Shown one piece after another: positions 1-6,186 of a stretch of DNA of 6,274 bases. Under the pieces are notes generated by a model. It saw only the letters and a program-made list of their open reading frames with translations. It had not been told where the DNA came from and searched no databases. Numbering within the stretch: position 1 is the first letter of the stretch; every line of letters begins with the position of its first letter. The DNA lies in assembly GCA_947478935.1 (NCBI GenBank), contig CANJXV010000152.1, positions 1-6,274 of the forward strand. The letters run 5' to 3'. Source of the stretch: Comamonadaceae bacterium (GTDB taxonomy: Bacteria > Pseudomonadota > Gammaproteobacteria > Burkholderiales > Burkholderiaceae_C). The position numbers were made by a program, and so were the translations under genes.

Positions 1-12
1 GATGCTCAACAT
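1..12 (-). CDS. livF: Probable start of livF (second ABC ATPase), cut by the window edge
   Basis: After the livM-livG stop codon there is a 19-base gap and then an ATG (minus strand, 12 to 10) followed by three more codons, giving Met-Leu-Ser-Ile before the window ends. An AGGA ribosome-binding-like motif lies nine bases before this ATG. In this importer family the second ATPase gene, livF, normally follows livG directly, and its product often starts with a short Met-Leu-x-Ile type strand. The identification therefore rests on position, spacing and four codons only. It is an inference from operon order, not a sequence match. Confidence 0.45.
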
Positions 13-31
13 AAACAATAGTCCTGTGCGT

Positions 32-1963
32 TCAAGCGGCGGGAGCGCCCAGATAGGCCTCGATCACTTTTTCATTGGCCTGTACTTCAGCGGGCTTGCC
101 CTCGGCAATCTTCTGGCCGAAATCGAGTACTGACACTGCATCGCAGACCGTCATCACCACATCCATGTGGTGCTCGATCAAGATCACGGTGATGCCGTGG
201 TCGCGGATTTTGCGGATGATGGCGATCAGCTCCTTGATGTCGGGCGCCGTCAAGCCAGCAGCTGGCTCGTCCAACAACAAGAGCTGCGGGTCCAGCGCAA
301 GCGCGCGGGCAATTTCGAGCAGGCGCTGTTTGCCATACGGCAGATTGCGTGCCTCTTCAGTGGCCAGATCGGACAGGCCAACAAAGTGCAGCAAGCCCAT
401 GCCGCGTTCGATAGCCTCGCTGTCCTCACGTTGGTAGCGCGGGGTGTTCAAAGCGACATCAACCAAATTACTGTCAAACGCGTGGTGCAGGCCAACCTGC
501 ACGTTTTGCAGTGCGGTCATTTCGCCGAACAATTGCACGTTTTGGAAAGTGCGCGCAATGCCGGATAAAGCGATGTCCGATGAAGTCCGGTCCACCAGTG
601 TGGCGCCGGAAAACTCGATCTTTCCGGCCGTAGGCACGTAAATGCCCGTGAGCACATTCATCATGGTGCTTTTGCCCGAGCCATTGGGCCCGATCAATCC
701 ATGGATGGTGCCGCGTTTGACCACCAAGTCCACATCGTTCAAAGCCTTGAGGCCGCCGAACTGCATCAGCACGCCCTTGGCGACCAGCAGATCGCTGCCA
801 TCGGCACTGTGCTGCACGTTCGACGCGATGTGGATGGCGTCTTTGGCGTCGGGAGGGGCCAGGTAGGCCACACCACGCGCGCTCTTGCCGCTAAACAGTT
901 TGCGGAAAAAGCCGACGATGCCGTCTTGCAAGTAGTACACCACAAACAAAATCATCAGGCCGAAAATACTCAGGCGCCAGTCGGTGATCGACTGCAACCA
1001 AAACGAGAACGCCGCCAGCGCTATCGTGCCAACCACTGGAATCGCCATGGTACGCACGGTGGTGATTTTTCGGGCCACGCCGATGATGGCGCCAATCAGC
1101 ATCAGCACCGCCAGCACCGATGACACCTGCCGGAACATCTCCAGATCGTCCAGCAGCTTGGGCAAAATCACGATGATGGCTGCGCCCAGCAGTGCGCCCG
1201 AACGGGTTTTGCGCCCACCCATGATGACGGCCAGCAAAAACAAAACTGTCAATTCAAAGTTGTAGGTATTGGGCGAAATGTATTGCTCGGAATAAGCATA
1301 CAAACAACCGGCCAGACCGGCAAAACCGGCACTGATCACAAAGGCATAGACCTTGTAGCGATACACCGAAACACCCATGCAGTCCGAGGCCACCGGGCTG
1401 CCGCGTAAGGCTTCAAACGCACGGCCCAGTTGCGAACGCAAAATGCGGTCCACCACTACCAGCGACAAGCCCATCAGGACCAGTACCAGCCAGTAAAAAC
1501 CATGCTCAGTGAGCTTGGCGCCGAACAAGTCGGGCTTAGGCACTTTGATACCTAGCGGACCTTCGGTCAGGAAGGTCATCTCGTTGATCAGAATCTGGAT
1601 GATGGTGCCAAAAGCCAGCGTCACCATGGCCAGATAGGGGCCGGTCACGCGCAAGGCGGGCAAAGCCAGCAAAGCGCCAAAGGCTGCCGTAATGCCGATG
1701 CTGGCTGGGATGATCATCCACAAGGGCGCACCCAGCTTCATGAACATCACCCCGGCGGTGTAGGAGCCCACGCCGAATAAACCCGCGTGGCCCAGCGACA
1801 CCTGGCCGGTATAGCCCACCACGATGTCCAGGCCGAACAGCAAGATGGCGTAAATCATGATCGTGCCGATCATGTGGATGTAATACGGATTGGCGGTGTA
1901 GAGCGGCGCCAGGGCCAGCAGCGCAAATCCGACGATCAAGGAGAGTATGAAATTGCGGCTCAT
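32..1963 (-). CDS. livMG: Fused LivM-LivG: HAAT-family ABC importer permease plus ATPase
   Basis: A 643-residue inner-membrane protein that joins a transport channel subunit to its ATPase. Residues 1-350 are a LivM permease: several hydrophobic helices, the conserved stretch GYTGQVSLGHAG at 50-61, and the cytoplasmic EAA-type coupling loop around 184-219. A polar linker (about 351-392) leads to a complete LivG-type ATPase with Walker A GPNGSGKST (425-433), Q-loop Gln474, a degenerate signature PYGKQ (542-546) followed by RLLEIARAL, Walker B LLLLDEP (561-567, Glu566 catalytic) and switch His598. All ATPase residues look intact. The frame is open throughout, so this is a real fusion. Only two bases separate it from the livH stop, and AAGAAAG inside the end of livH can serve as ribosome binding site. 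Residues about 281-329 carry two extra hydrophobic segments not expected in an ordinary LivM. Fused LivM-LivG proteins are known; the substrate is unknown. Confidence 0.95.
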   Translation of the reverse strand: MSRNFILSLIVGFALLALAPLYTANPYYIHMIGTIMIYAILLFGLDIVVGYTGQVSLGHAGLFGVGSYTAGVMFMKLGAPLWMIIPASIGITAAFGALLALPALRVTGPYLAMVTLAFGTIIQILINEMTFLTEGPLGIKVPKPDLFGAKLTEHGFYWLVLVLMGLSLVVVDRILRSQLGRAFEALRGSPVASDCMGVSVYRYKVYAFVISAGFAGLAGCLYAYSEQYISPNTYNFELTVLFLLAVIMGGRKTRSGALLGAAIIVILPKLLDDLEMFRQVSSVLAVLMLIGAIIGVARKITTVRTMAIPVVGTIALAAFSFWLQSITDWRLSIFGLMILFVVYYLQDGIVGFFRKLFSGKSARGVAYLAPPDAKDAIHIASNVQHSADGSDLLVAKGVLMQFGGLKALNDVDLVVKRGTIHGLIGPNGSGKSTMMNVLTGIYVPTAGKIEFSGATLVDRTSSDIALSGIARTFQNVQLFGEMTALQNVQVGLHHAFDSNLVDVALNTPRYQREDSEAIERGMGLLHFVGLSDLATEEARNLPYGKQRLLEIARALALDPQLLLLDEPAAGLTAPDIKELIAIIRKIRDHGITVILIEHHMDVVMTVCDAVSVLDFGQKIAEGKPAEVQANEKVIEAYLGAPAA

Positions 1964-1965
1964 GG

Positions 1966-2841
1966 TCAGACTTTCTTGATCGCTGTTTTGCCGAACAGAC
2001 CCGCCGGTTTAAAGGCCAATACCAGCAACAAGAGCACCAGACCGGGCACGTCTTTGTAGCCGGTGGAAATATAAAAACCGGTGGTGGTTTCGGCGATACC
2101 CAAAATAATGCCGCCCACAATAATGCCCAGTCCACTGGTCAGACCGCCGATGATGGCGACTGCAAAGGCTTTGAGGCCCAGCACCGCGCCCATGGTCGCG
2201 CCGGTTAAGGTCAAAGGTGCAATCAAAGCCCCCGCAAAACCGGCGGTAGCCGATGACAAAGCGTAAGAAAAAGTAATCACCAGGCCGGTGTTGATGCCCA
2301 TCAACTTCGCAGCGTCGCGGTCATTGAAGGTGGCGACTACGGCTTTGCCGTAAATGGTCTTGCGGTTGAAAAACTCCACACCCACCATCATGGCAATGGC
2401 GCCGAACACCACCAGCACTTCCATGGGCAGCACATTGGCGCCTAGCCAATTCATAGGCGCTTCGGGCAGCGGTGAGGGGAATTTCAGGTCGTCGCGGCCC
2501 CACAGGTTTTCCGCCACGTTTTTAAAAATAATGCCCAGCGCGATGGTGGACATGATCCAGCCAAACTCGCTTTTGATCTTGATCGCTGGTTGCACACCAA
2601 TGCGTTCGACCAAAGCGCCTTGCAGCATGCCAAAGACAATCACCAAGGGCAGCATCAGCCAGTAATTCACCCCATGGTTCACCAAGGTCAGGCCGACCAT
2701 GGCACCCAGCATCAAGGCATCGCCCTGGCCGAAGTTCAGCGTGTCAGAGGTTTGGAAGGTGAGCTGATAACCGAAGGCGATGACTGCGTAAATCATGCCC
2801 AGCGCGATGCCGCTGTAGACGAGTTGTAACAATATTTCCAT
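1966..2841 (-). CDS. livH: LivH-type permease of a branched-chain amino acid family ABC importer
   Basis: An inner-membrane permease of 291 residues, the usual LivH length, hydrophobic throughout. The N-terminus MEILLQLVYSGIALGMIYA and the following TSDTLNFGQGD motif are typical of LivH. A coupling loop (VVATFNDRDAAKLMGIN...) and the GLKAFAVAIIGGLTSGLG segment near the C-terminus complete the family pattern. It would pair with the LivM half of the next protein to form the channel. I chose the ATG at 2841: GAAGAA lies just before it and the protein then begins like other LivH proteins. An in-frame ATG at 2868 would add nine residues (MARFSVEEI), but its upstream region can fold into a CCCGC/GCGGG hairpin (2872-2883) that would hide the weak GGGAAG motif. 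The stop is two bases before the livM-livG start, so the two are co-transcribed. Confidence 0.93.
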   Translation of the reverse strand: MEILLQLVYSGIALGMIYAVIAFGYQLTFQTSDTLNFGQGDALMLGAMVGLTLVNHGVNYWLMLPLVIVFGMLQGALVERIGVQPAIKIKSEFGWIMSTIALGIIFKNVAENLWGRDDLKFPSPLPEAPMNWLGANVLPMEVLVVFGAIAMMVGVEFFNRKTIYGKAVVATFNDRDAAKLMGINTGLVITFSYALSSATAGFAGALIAPLTLTGATMGAVLGLKAFAVAIIGGLTSGLGIIVGGIILGIAETTTGFYISTGYKDVPGLVLLLLVLAFKPAGLFGKTAIKKV

Positions 2842-2914
2842 AATTTCTTCAACCGAAAATCTAGCCATCTTCCCGCCAGCGGGGCCGCAACCGGTAGGGC
2901 TGCCTCATAAAAGA

Positions 2915-2944
2915 AACTCGCCAGCCCCAAGGGTCTGGCGAGTT
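2915..2944 (-). terminator. Terminator-like hairpin between the binding-protein gene and livH (attenuator)
   Basis: A perfect 10-base-pair inverted repeat, AACTCGCCAG and CTGGCGAGTT, encloses a 10-base loop. Read on the minus strand it is followed by TCTTTTATGA, a U-rich tail in RNA. It lies 32 bases after the binding-protein stop and about 75 bases before the livH start. The form is that of an intrinsic terminator, but the tract is interrupted and no promoter is evident between it and livH. It is more likely a partial terminator or mRNA-stabilising 3' end that lets the binding protein be made in excess. Such arrangements are common in binding-protein-dependent importers. Confidence 0.7.
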
Positions 2945-2976
2945 GTTTGCAAAGCGTCGCGGTATTAACGCAGCAC

Positions 2977-4227
2977 TTATTTTTTCTTGACGTCCAAGGC
3001 GCCTTTTGCGTTGGCGTCTTTCACGCGGATTTCAGAAGCTTTCTTCTGATCGGCCTCGTAGGCATAAACCACTTTTTCGCCTTTGATTTCACCGAACACG
3101 GGAATGTTGGCAGTGATGGCCTCATGGTCCTTGGCGGTAAATGGCTTGTTGTAGGTAGTTACCACGCCTTCAACCGGTGCTTTCAAATCTTCCAGGGCTG
3201 CTTTGATGGCCGGGCCGTCCGCGGCTTTGGCTTGTTTCATTGCCGCTGCCAGCAGGTACACCGAGTCATAGCCTTGGGCCGCAGACACGGGAGAATCAAT
3301 ACGCGCATTCTTCGGATTGAAGGTACGCAGGTAGTTGATGATGAAAGCCTGGCGCTTAGGTGTCGTGGGTTGTTGGATGAAAGTTTGCGGCATGCGCGCG
3401 CCTTCGCCGCCAGGGCCGGCATTGTCAATAAAGTTGGCCATCGACAAGGTCCAGCTGCCGATCATCGGCACTTTCCAACCTAGTTTAGTCATGCCGTTGG
3501 CGATCTGCGCCAGTTCTGGGCCGATGCCGTAGGTCAACACCACTTCTGCGCCAGCCGCTTTGGCTTTGAGCAACTGGGGCGTCATATCCACGTCTTTGAT
3601 GTTGAATTTTTCAACCGCGACTGCTGTGACACCTTTGAGGCCCAGTGCGCGCTCTAAGTCTTCACGGCCGAGTTGGCCATAGTTGGTGGAGTCGGCAAGA
3701 ATCGCGACCTTTTTGTACCCGCGGCGGGTAATCGCTTCTTCCACGATCATGGGCGCCTGGATGCTGTCGTGCGCTGCATTGCGGAAGATGTAGTTGTCCG
3801 GTTGGTCATCAAACTGGTGGGTCACCAGCGAACCGGTTGCCACGTTATTCATGACCGGGATCTTGGCTTCTTGGTAGAAGCGTTGCGAAGCCAGTGCTAC
3901 GCCGGTGTTGATAAAGCCCACGGTGGCCGTGACTTTTTCTTTGTTGATCAGTTCCTGGGCGATTTGCACGCCACGCTCATTTTTGGCCTCGTCATCGCGC
4001 TCGACCAACAGCAATTGTCGGCCTAGAACGCCGCCGGCCTTGTTGATCTCTTCGGCGGCTAGGCGCACGCCGTCGCGCATGCTCACGCCCATAGAGGATG
4101 AGCCGCCAGTAAAGGGCCCGGAAACACCGATCTTGATCGGCTCTTCAGCACTTGCCATACCGGCAAAACTGCTTACGGCAGCGGCAATCACCAGCTGCGA
4201 AGCCAGTTTTACGAAACGAATTGTCAT
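2977..4227 (-). CDS. Periplasmic substrate-binding protein, LivK-like (HAAT ABC importer)
   Basis: A 416-residue exported protein of the type I periplasmic binding fold used by branched-chain amino acid family importers. The first 27 residues are a clear signal peptide: basic start (Arg4, Lys7), hydrophobic core, and ASA before the cut, leaving EEPIKIGVSGPFTG as mature start. That opening and the following MRDGVRLAAEEINKAGGVLGRQL are family hallmarks; AILADSTNYGQLG (175-187) and AAQGYDSVYLLAAAM (316-330) fit the second lobe. I start it at 4227 because GGAGAA lies just upstream and the signal peptide begins there; an in-frame start at 4281 would add 18 residues (MRGTLRLPLKRYFQLGEI) with no ribosome site. 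It is somewhat longer than the roughly 370 residues of classical LivK and ends in a charged tail (DVKKK). The ligand cannot be assigned: amino acids, amides, urea and aromatic acids are all known for this family. Confidence 0.93.
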   Translation of the reverse strand: MTIRFVKLASQLVIAAAVSSFAGMASAEEPIKIGVSGPFTGGSSSMGVSMRDGVRLAAEEINKAGGVLGRQLLLVERDDEAKNERGVQIAQELINKEKVTATVGFINTGVALASQRFYQEAKIPVMNNVATGSLVTHQFDDQPDNYIFRNAAHDSIQAPMIVEEAITRRGYKKVAILADSTNYGQLGREDLERALGLKGVTAVAVEKFNIKDVDMTPQLLKAKAAGAEVVLTYGIGPELAQIANGMTKLGWKVPMIGSWTLSMANFIDNAGPGGEGARMPQTFIQQPTTPKRQAFIINYLRTFNPKNARIDSPVSAAQGYDSVYLLAAAMKQAKAADGPAIKAALEDLKAPVEGVVTTYNKPFTAKDHEAITANIPVFGEIKGEKVVYAYEADQKKASEIRVKDANAKGALDVKKK

Positions 4228-4230
4228 GAT

Positions 4231-4236
4231 TTCTCC
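4231..4236 (-). promoter_or_regulatory. Ribosome binding site of the substrate-binding protein gene
   Basis: GGAGAA on the minus strand, separated from the ATG at 4227 by the three bases ATC (five bases from GGAG). It is the strongest Shine-Dalgarno match before any gene in this window, and it decides the start codon in favour of 4227 over the upstream in-frame start at 4281. Confidence 0.8.
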
Positions 4237-4246
4237 AAGTTGAAAA

Positions 4247-4262
4247 TACCGCTTTAGCGGTA
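4247..4262 (-). promoter_or_regulatory. Short perfect hairpin in the leader just before the ribosome binding site
   Basis: TACCGC, a four-base loop and GCGGTA form a perfect 6-base-pair stem. On the minus strand it is followed by TTTTC and then, ten bases after the stem, by the GGAGAA ribosome site. It could stabilise the 5' end of the mRNA, act as a weak attenuator, or be a palindromic operator. The sequence alone does not choose between these. Confidence 0.45.
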
Positions 4263-4272
4263 GGCGAAGCGT

Positions 4273-4307
4273 GCCGCGCAAGCGCTAGTGCACTTGCTGC
4301 AGGCGGC
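4273..4307 (-). promoter_or_regulatory. Larger inverted repeat in the upstream/leader region of the binding-protein gene
   Basis: An inner 20-base near-palindrome at 4278-4297 has 8-base arms (GCAAGCGC and GCACTTGC, seven standard pairs plus one G-T) around a four-base loop. It is extended by GCCGC (4273-4277) pairing with GCGGC (4303-4307) across a five-base bulge, giving 13 pairs in all. No U-tract follows it, so it is not a normal terminator. Being 51-80 bases before the ATG, it may be either leader RNA structure or an operator. Confidence 0.4.
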
Positions 4308-4460
4308 CTTGCGGGGCACTCCGGCAGATCGCCATGCAAGCCCGCTCAGCCTAGTCAAGGCCGCTTACAGAAACTTACAAAGTACCAGGCCGCAGGTCCA
4401 TTCCCTTGTAAAGACGGGTATGGTTTTTCAGGGGGCCAAACAATTCTTTTCAAAATAGTT

Positions 4461-4488
4461 GCACCGCACAGCAGCGGATGCGTGGTGC
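4461..4488 (-). terminator. Hairpin abutting the radA stop codon, probable radA terminator
   Basis: Immediately after the radA TAA, 28 bases fold into a stem of ten positions (GCACCACGCA against TGTGCGGTGC: eight standard pairs, one G-T, one A-C mismatch) with an eight-base loop. It is followed on the minus strand by AACTATTTTG, a poor U-tract. It probably marks the end of the radA transcript and separates it from the importer operon, though termination may be incomplete. Confidence 0.5.
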
Positions 4489-5856
4489 TTAGCCCCAGCT
4501 GCGCACAATTTGCAATGCTTCCTCTACCCGCTCCACCGCATGCACCGTCATGCCATCCATGGGTTTTTTAGGCGCGTTGGCCTTGGGCACGATGGCCTGC
4601 GTAAAGCCCAGCTTGGCCGCTTCGCGCAGCCGCTCCTGGCCGCGCGGTGCGGGGCGCACCTCGCCGGCCAGGCCCACTTCGCCAAAAGCAACAAAGCCTT
4701 TGGGCAGAGGCTTGCCCCGAAGCGAGGAGCTAATTGCCAGCATCACGGCCAGGTCAGCCGCCGGTTCGCCGATGCGCACGCCGCCCACGGCATTGATAAA
4801 CACGTCCTGGTCCATACAGGCCACACCCGCATGGCGGTGCAGCACGGCCAGCAGCATGGCCAGCCGGTCCCGGTCCAGCCCGACCGAGAGCCGCCGGGGG
4901 CTGGGCCCGCCGCTGTCGACCAGGGCCTGAATCTCCACCAGCAAGGGGCGGGTGCCCTCCAAAGTCACCATGACGCAGCTACCGGGCACCGGCTCGGCAT
5001 GCTGGCTCAGAAAAATAGCGCTGGGGTTACTGACGCCTTTGAGCCCTTTTTCGGTCATGGCAAATACGCCGATCTCATTGACCGCGCCAAACCGGTTCTT
5101 GATGGCCCGCACCAGCCGAAACTGGCTGTGGGTATCGCCCTCAAAATACAACACGGTATCGACCATATGCTCCAGCACCCGAGGCCCGGCCAGGGCGCCT
5201 TCTTTGGTGACGTGGCCCACCAGCACAATACAGACACCGGCCGATTTAGCAGCGCGGGTCAGGTGCGCCGCACACTCGCGCACCTGGGCTACCGAGCCCG
5301 GCGCGGAGGTCAATTGGTCGGAATATACGGTTTGGATCGAGTCGATCACCGCCACATCCGGCTGCTGGCTGCCCAGTGCACCTAGGATTTTTTCTAGCTG
5401 GATTTCCGCCAGCACGCTCACCTGCGAAGCATCCAGCCCCAGGCGGCGCGAGCGTAAAGCCACCTGGGCACCGCTTTCTTCGCCGGTGACGTACAAGGTT
5501 TTTTTGCCGGCCCGTTGCAGCGAATCCAGAGCTTGCAGCAACAGCGTTGACTTGCCGATGCCCGGATCACCGCCGATCAGCACCACGCCGCCTTGCACAA
5601 TGCCGCCGCCCAGCACCCGGTCCAACTCGCTGTGGCCGGTGGGCGTGCGGTCCACGTCGCTAGCTTCGATATCGGCCAAGACCGCCACTTGCGCGGTACC
5701 GGCCAGCGAGGCAAAGCGGTTGCGCACGCCGCTCTCGGCCACTGTGCTGGATTCGACCAGCGTGTTCCAGGCCGCGCAAGAGGGGCATTTACCCAGCCAC
5801 TTGGGGCTGGTGCCGCCGCATTCGTTGCAGGTAAATATGGATTTGTCTTTTGCCAT
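4489..5856 (-). CDS. radA: RadA/Sms DNA repair protein, branch-migration helicase
   Basis: A complete 455-residue RadA, close to the 460 residues of the E. coli protein. Cytoplasmic; it acts with RecA on recombination intermediates, extending heteroduplex during DNA repair. In order: a four-cysteine zinc finger (Cys10, Cys13, Cys24, Cys27); a RecA-like ATPase core with Walker A GDPGIGKST (96-104) and Walker B VAVIDS (168-173, Asp172); the RadA-specific KNRFG motif (253-257); and a Lon-protease-like C-terminal domain (about 290-450) with DVFINAVGGVRIGEPAADLA and FGEVGLAGEVRP. All expected motifs are intact. The ATG at 5856 fits the usual MAK start, although no clear Shine-Dalgarno precedes it (ATATCCGCCA). 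A strong LexA-type box begins 12 bases upstream, suggesting SOS control. It is separated from the downstream importer by 261 bases and a hairpin, so it is likely its own transcription unit. Confidence 0.98.
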   Translation of the reverse strand: MAKDKSIFTCNECGGTSPKWLGKCPSCAAWNTLVESSTVAESGVRNRFASLAGTAQVAVLADIEASDVDRTPTGHSELDRVLGGGIVQGGVVLIGGDPGIGKSTLLLQALDSLQRAGKKTLYVTGEESGAQVALRSRRLGLDASQVSVLAEIQLEKILGALGSQQPDVAVIDSIQTVYSDQLTSAPGSVAQVRECAAHLTRAAKSAGVCIVLVGHVTKEGALAGPRVLEHMVDTVLYFEGDTHSQFRLVRAIKNRFGAVNEIGVFAMTEKGLKGVSNPSAIFLSQHAEPVPGSCVMVTLEGTRPLLVEIQALVDSGGPSPRRLSVGLDRDRLAMLLAVLHRHAGVACMDQDVFINAVGGVRIGEPAADLAVMLAISSSLRGKPLPKGFVAFGEVGLAGEVRPAPRGQERLREAAKLGFTQAIVPKANAPKKPMDGMTVHAVERVEEALQIVRSWG

Positions 5857-5866
5857 TGGCGGATAT

Positions 5867-5886
5867 TACTGTATAGAAATACAGAT
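5867..5886 (-). promoter_or_regulatory. LexA (SOS) box in front of radA
   Basis: The plus strand reads TACTGTATAGAAATACAGAT. It contains the perfect core CTGT-N8-ACAG (5869-5884) with an AT-only-but-one spacer, and it matches 16 of 20 positions of the gamma/betaproteobacterial consensus TACTG(TA)5CAGTA. The core ends 12 bases before the radA ATG, where a bound repressor would cover the promoter or transcription start. Possible -10 elements (TAGTAT, TATACA) overlap it, but no convincing -35 box is visible. Regulation is inferred from the site. Confidence 0.75.
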
Positions 5887-5929
5887 ACTATTTGCGCTGC
5901 TTGCTTGTCCCCCGCTGTTTTGCCCCCCG

Positions 5930-5950
5930 CTTCCCCCCGCCGGGGTGAAG
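5930..5950. repeat. C/G-rich hairpin with CCCCCGC repeats
   Basis: CTTCCCCCC and GGGGTGAAG form a nine-position stem with one mismatch around the loop GCC. The left arm is the last of three closely spaced CCCCCGC-like runs (5909, 5923 and 5933). The form is that of a REP-like intergenic palindrome; whether it recurs elsewhere in the genome cannot be seen here. Confidence 0.4.
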
Positions 5951-5991
5951 GGGAGCCTTAACAGCCAACTTGGTTTTTTTGGGCCGGATGC

Positions 5992-6029
5992 CGGTGTTGG
6001 TGCGGGAGGTTGCGGTGTGGGTTGGTTGG
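5992..6029 (+). repeat. G/T-rich low-complexity stretch with two-layer G-quadruplex potential
   Basis: 38 bases with eight runs of two or three Gs and only three Cs. The end, GGTGTGGGTTGGTTGG (6014-6029), has four GG runs with loops of two or three bases, enough for a two-tetrad quadruplex on the plus strand. No coding role is visible. Confidence 0.4.
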
Positions 6030-6100
6030 CTACGATTGGTAAACGATGCGGTCGTAGTGAATGGCTAAGGACTTGGCGCGGCGCGGCTACGAGCGCCAGT

Positions 6101-6156
<56 letters not shown>

Positions 6157-6186
6157 GGCGGCAACCGCAATAGGACGCGCCCCGCC

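Larger units (their letters stand above)
4228..4488. other. Intergenic region between radA and the importer operon
   Basis: 261 bases without a supported gene. Reading on the minus strand it holds the radA terminator hairpin, then an AT-rich patch (TATTTTGAAAAGAATTG), a cluster of TTGTAA/TTACAA elements (4364-4411), the two leader hairpins and the ribosome binding site. The promoter of the importer operon should be here. A TTGACT at 4358-4353 resembles a -35 box, but no acceptable -10 box follows at 16-19 bases, so I do not place a promoter. Confidence 0.6.

Noticed and set aside
1536..2135. 199-codon minus-strand frame overlapping livH and livM-livG in another register
   Set aside because: It overlaps two well-supported genes on the same strand, and its Arg/His-rich translation is a frame-shifted version of the LivM sequence.
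2947..3483. 178-codon plus-strand frame opposite the binding-protein gene
   Set aside because: It overlaps a clear exported binding protein and resembles no known family, so it is a shadow frame.
4330..4358. Sigma-70 promoter based on TTGACT
   Set aside because: At spacings of 16-19 bases the -10 candidates (for example ATGGCG) match the consensus poorly.
4380..4470. Sigma-54 promoter (TGGCAC-N5-TTGCA) before the importer operon
   Set aside because: The GG and GC dinucleotides do not occur with the required spacing in the TTGGCC and GGTGCAAC stretches.
4459..5385. 308-codon open frame on the plus strand opposite radA
   Set aside because: It is fully antisense to a complete, motif-perfect RadA. 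Its His/Gln/Arg-rich translation is typical of a shadow frame in GC-rich DNA, and no ribosome site or homology is evident.
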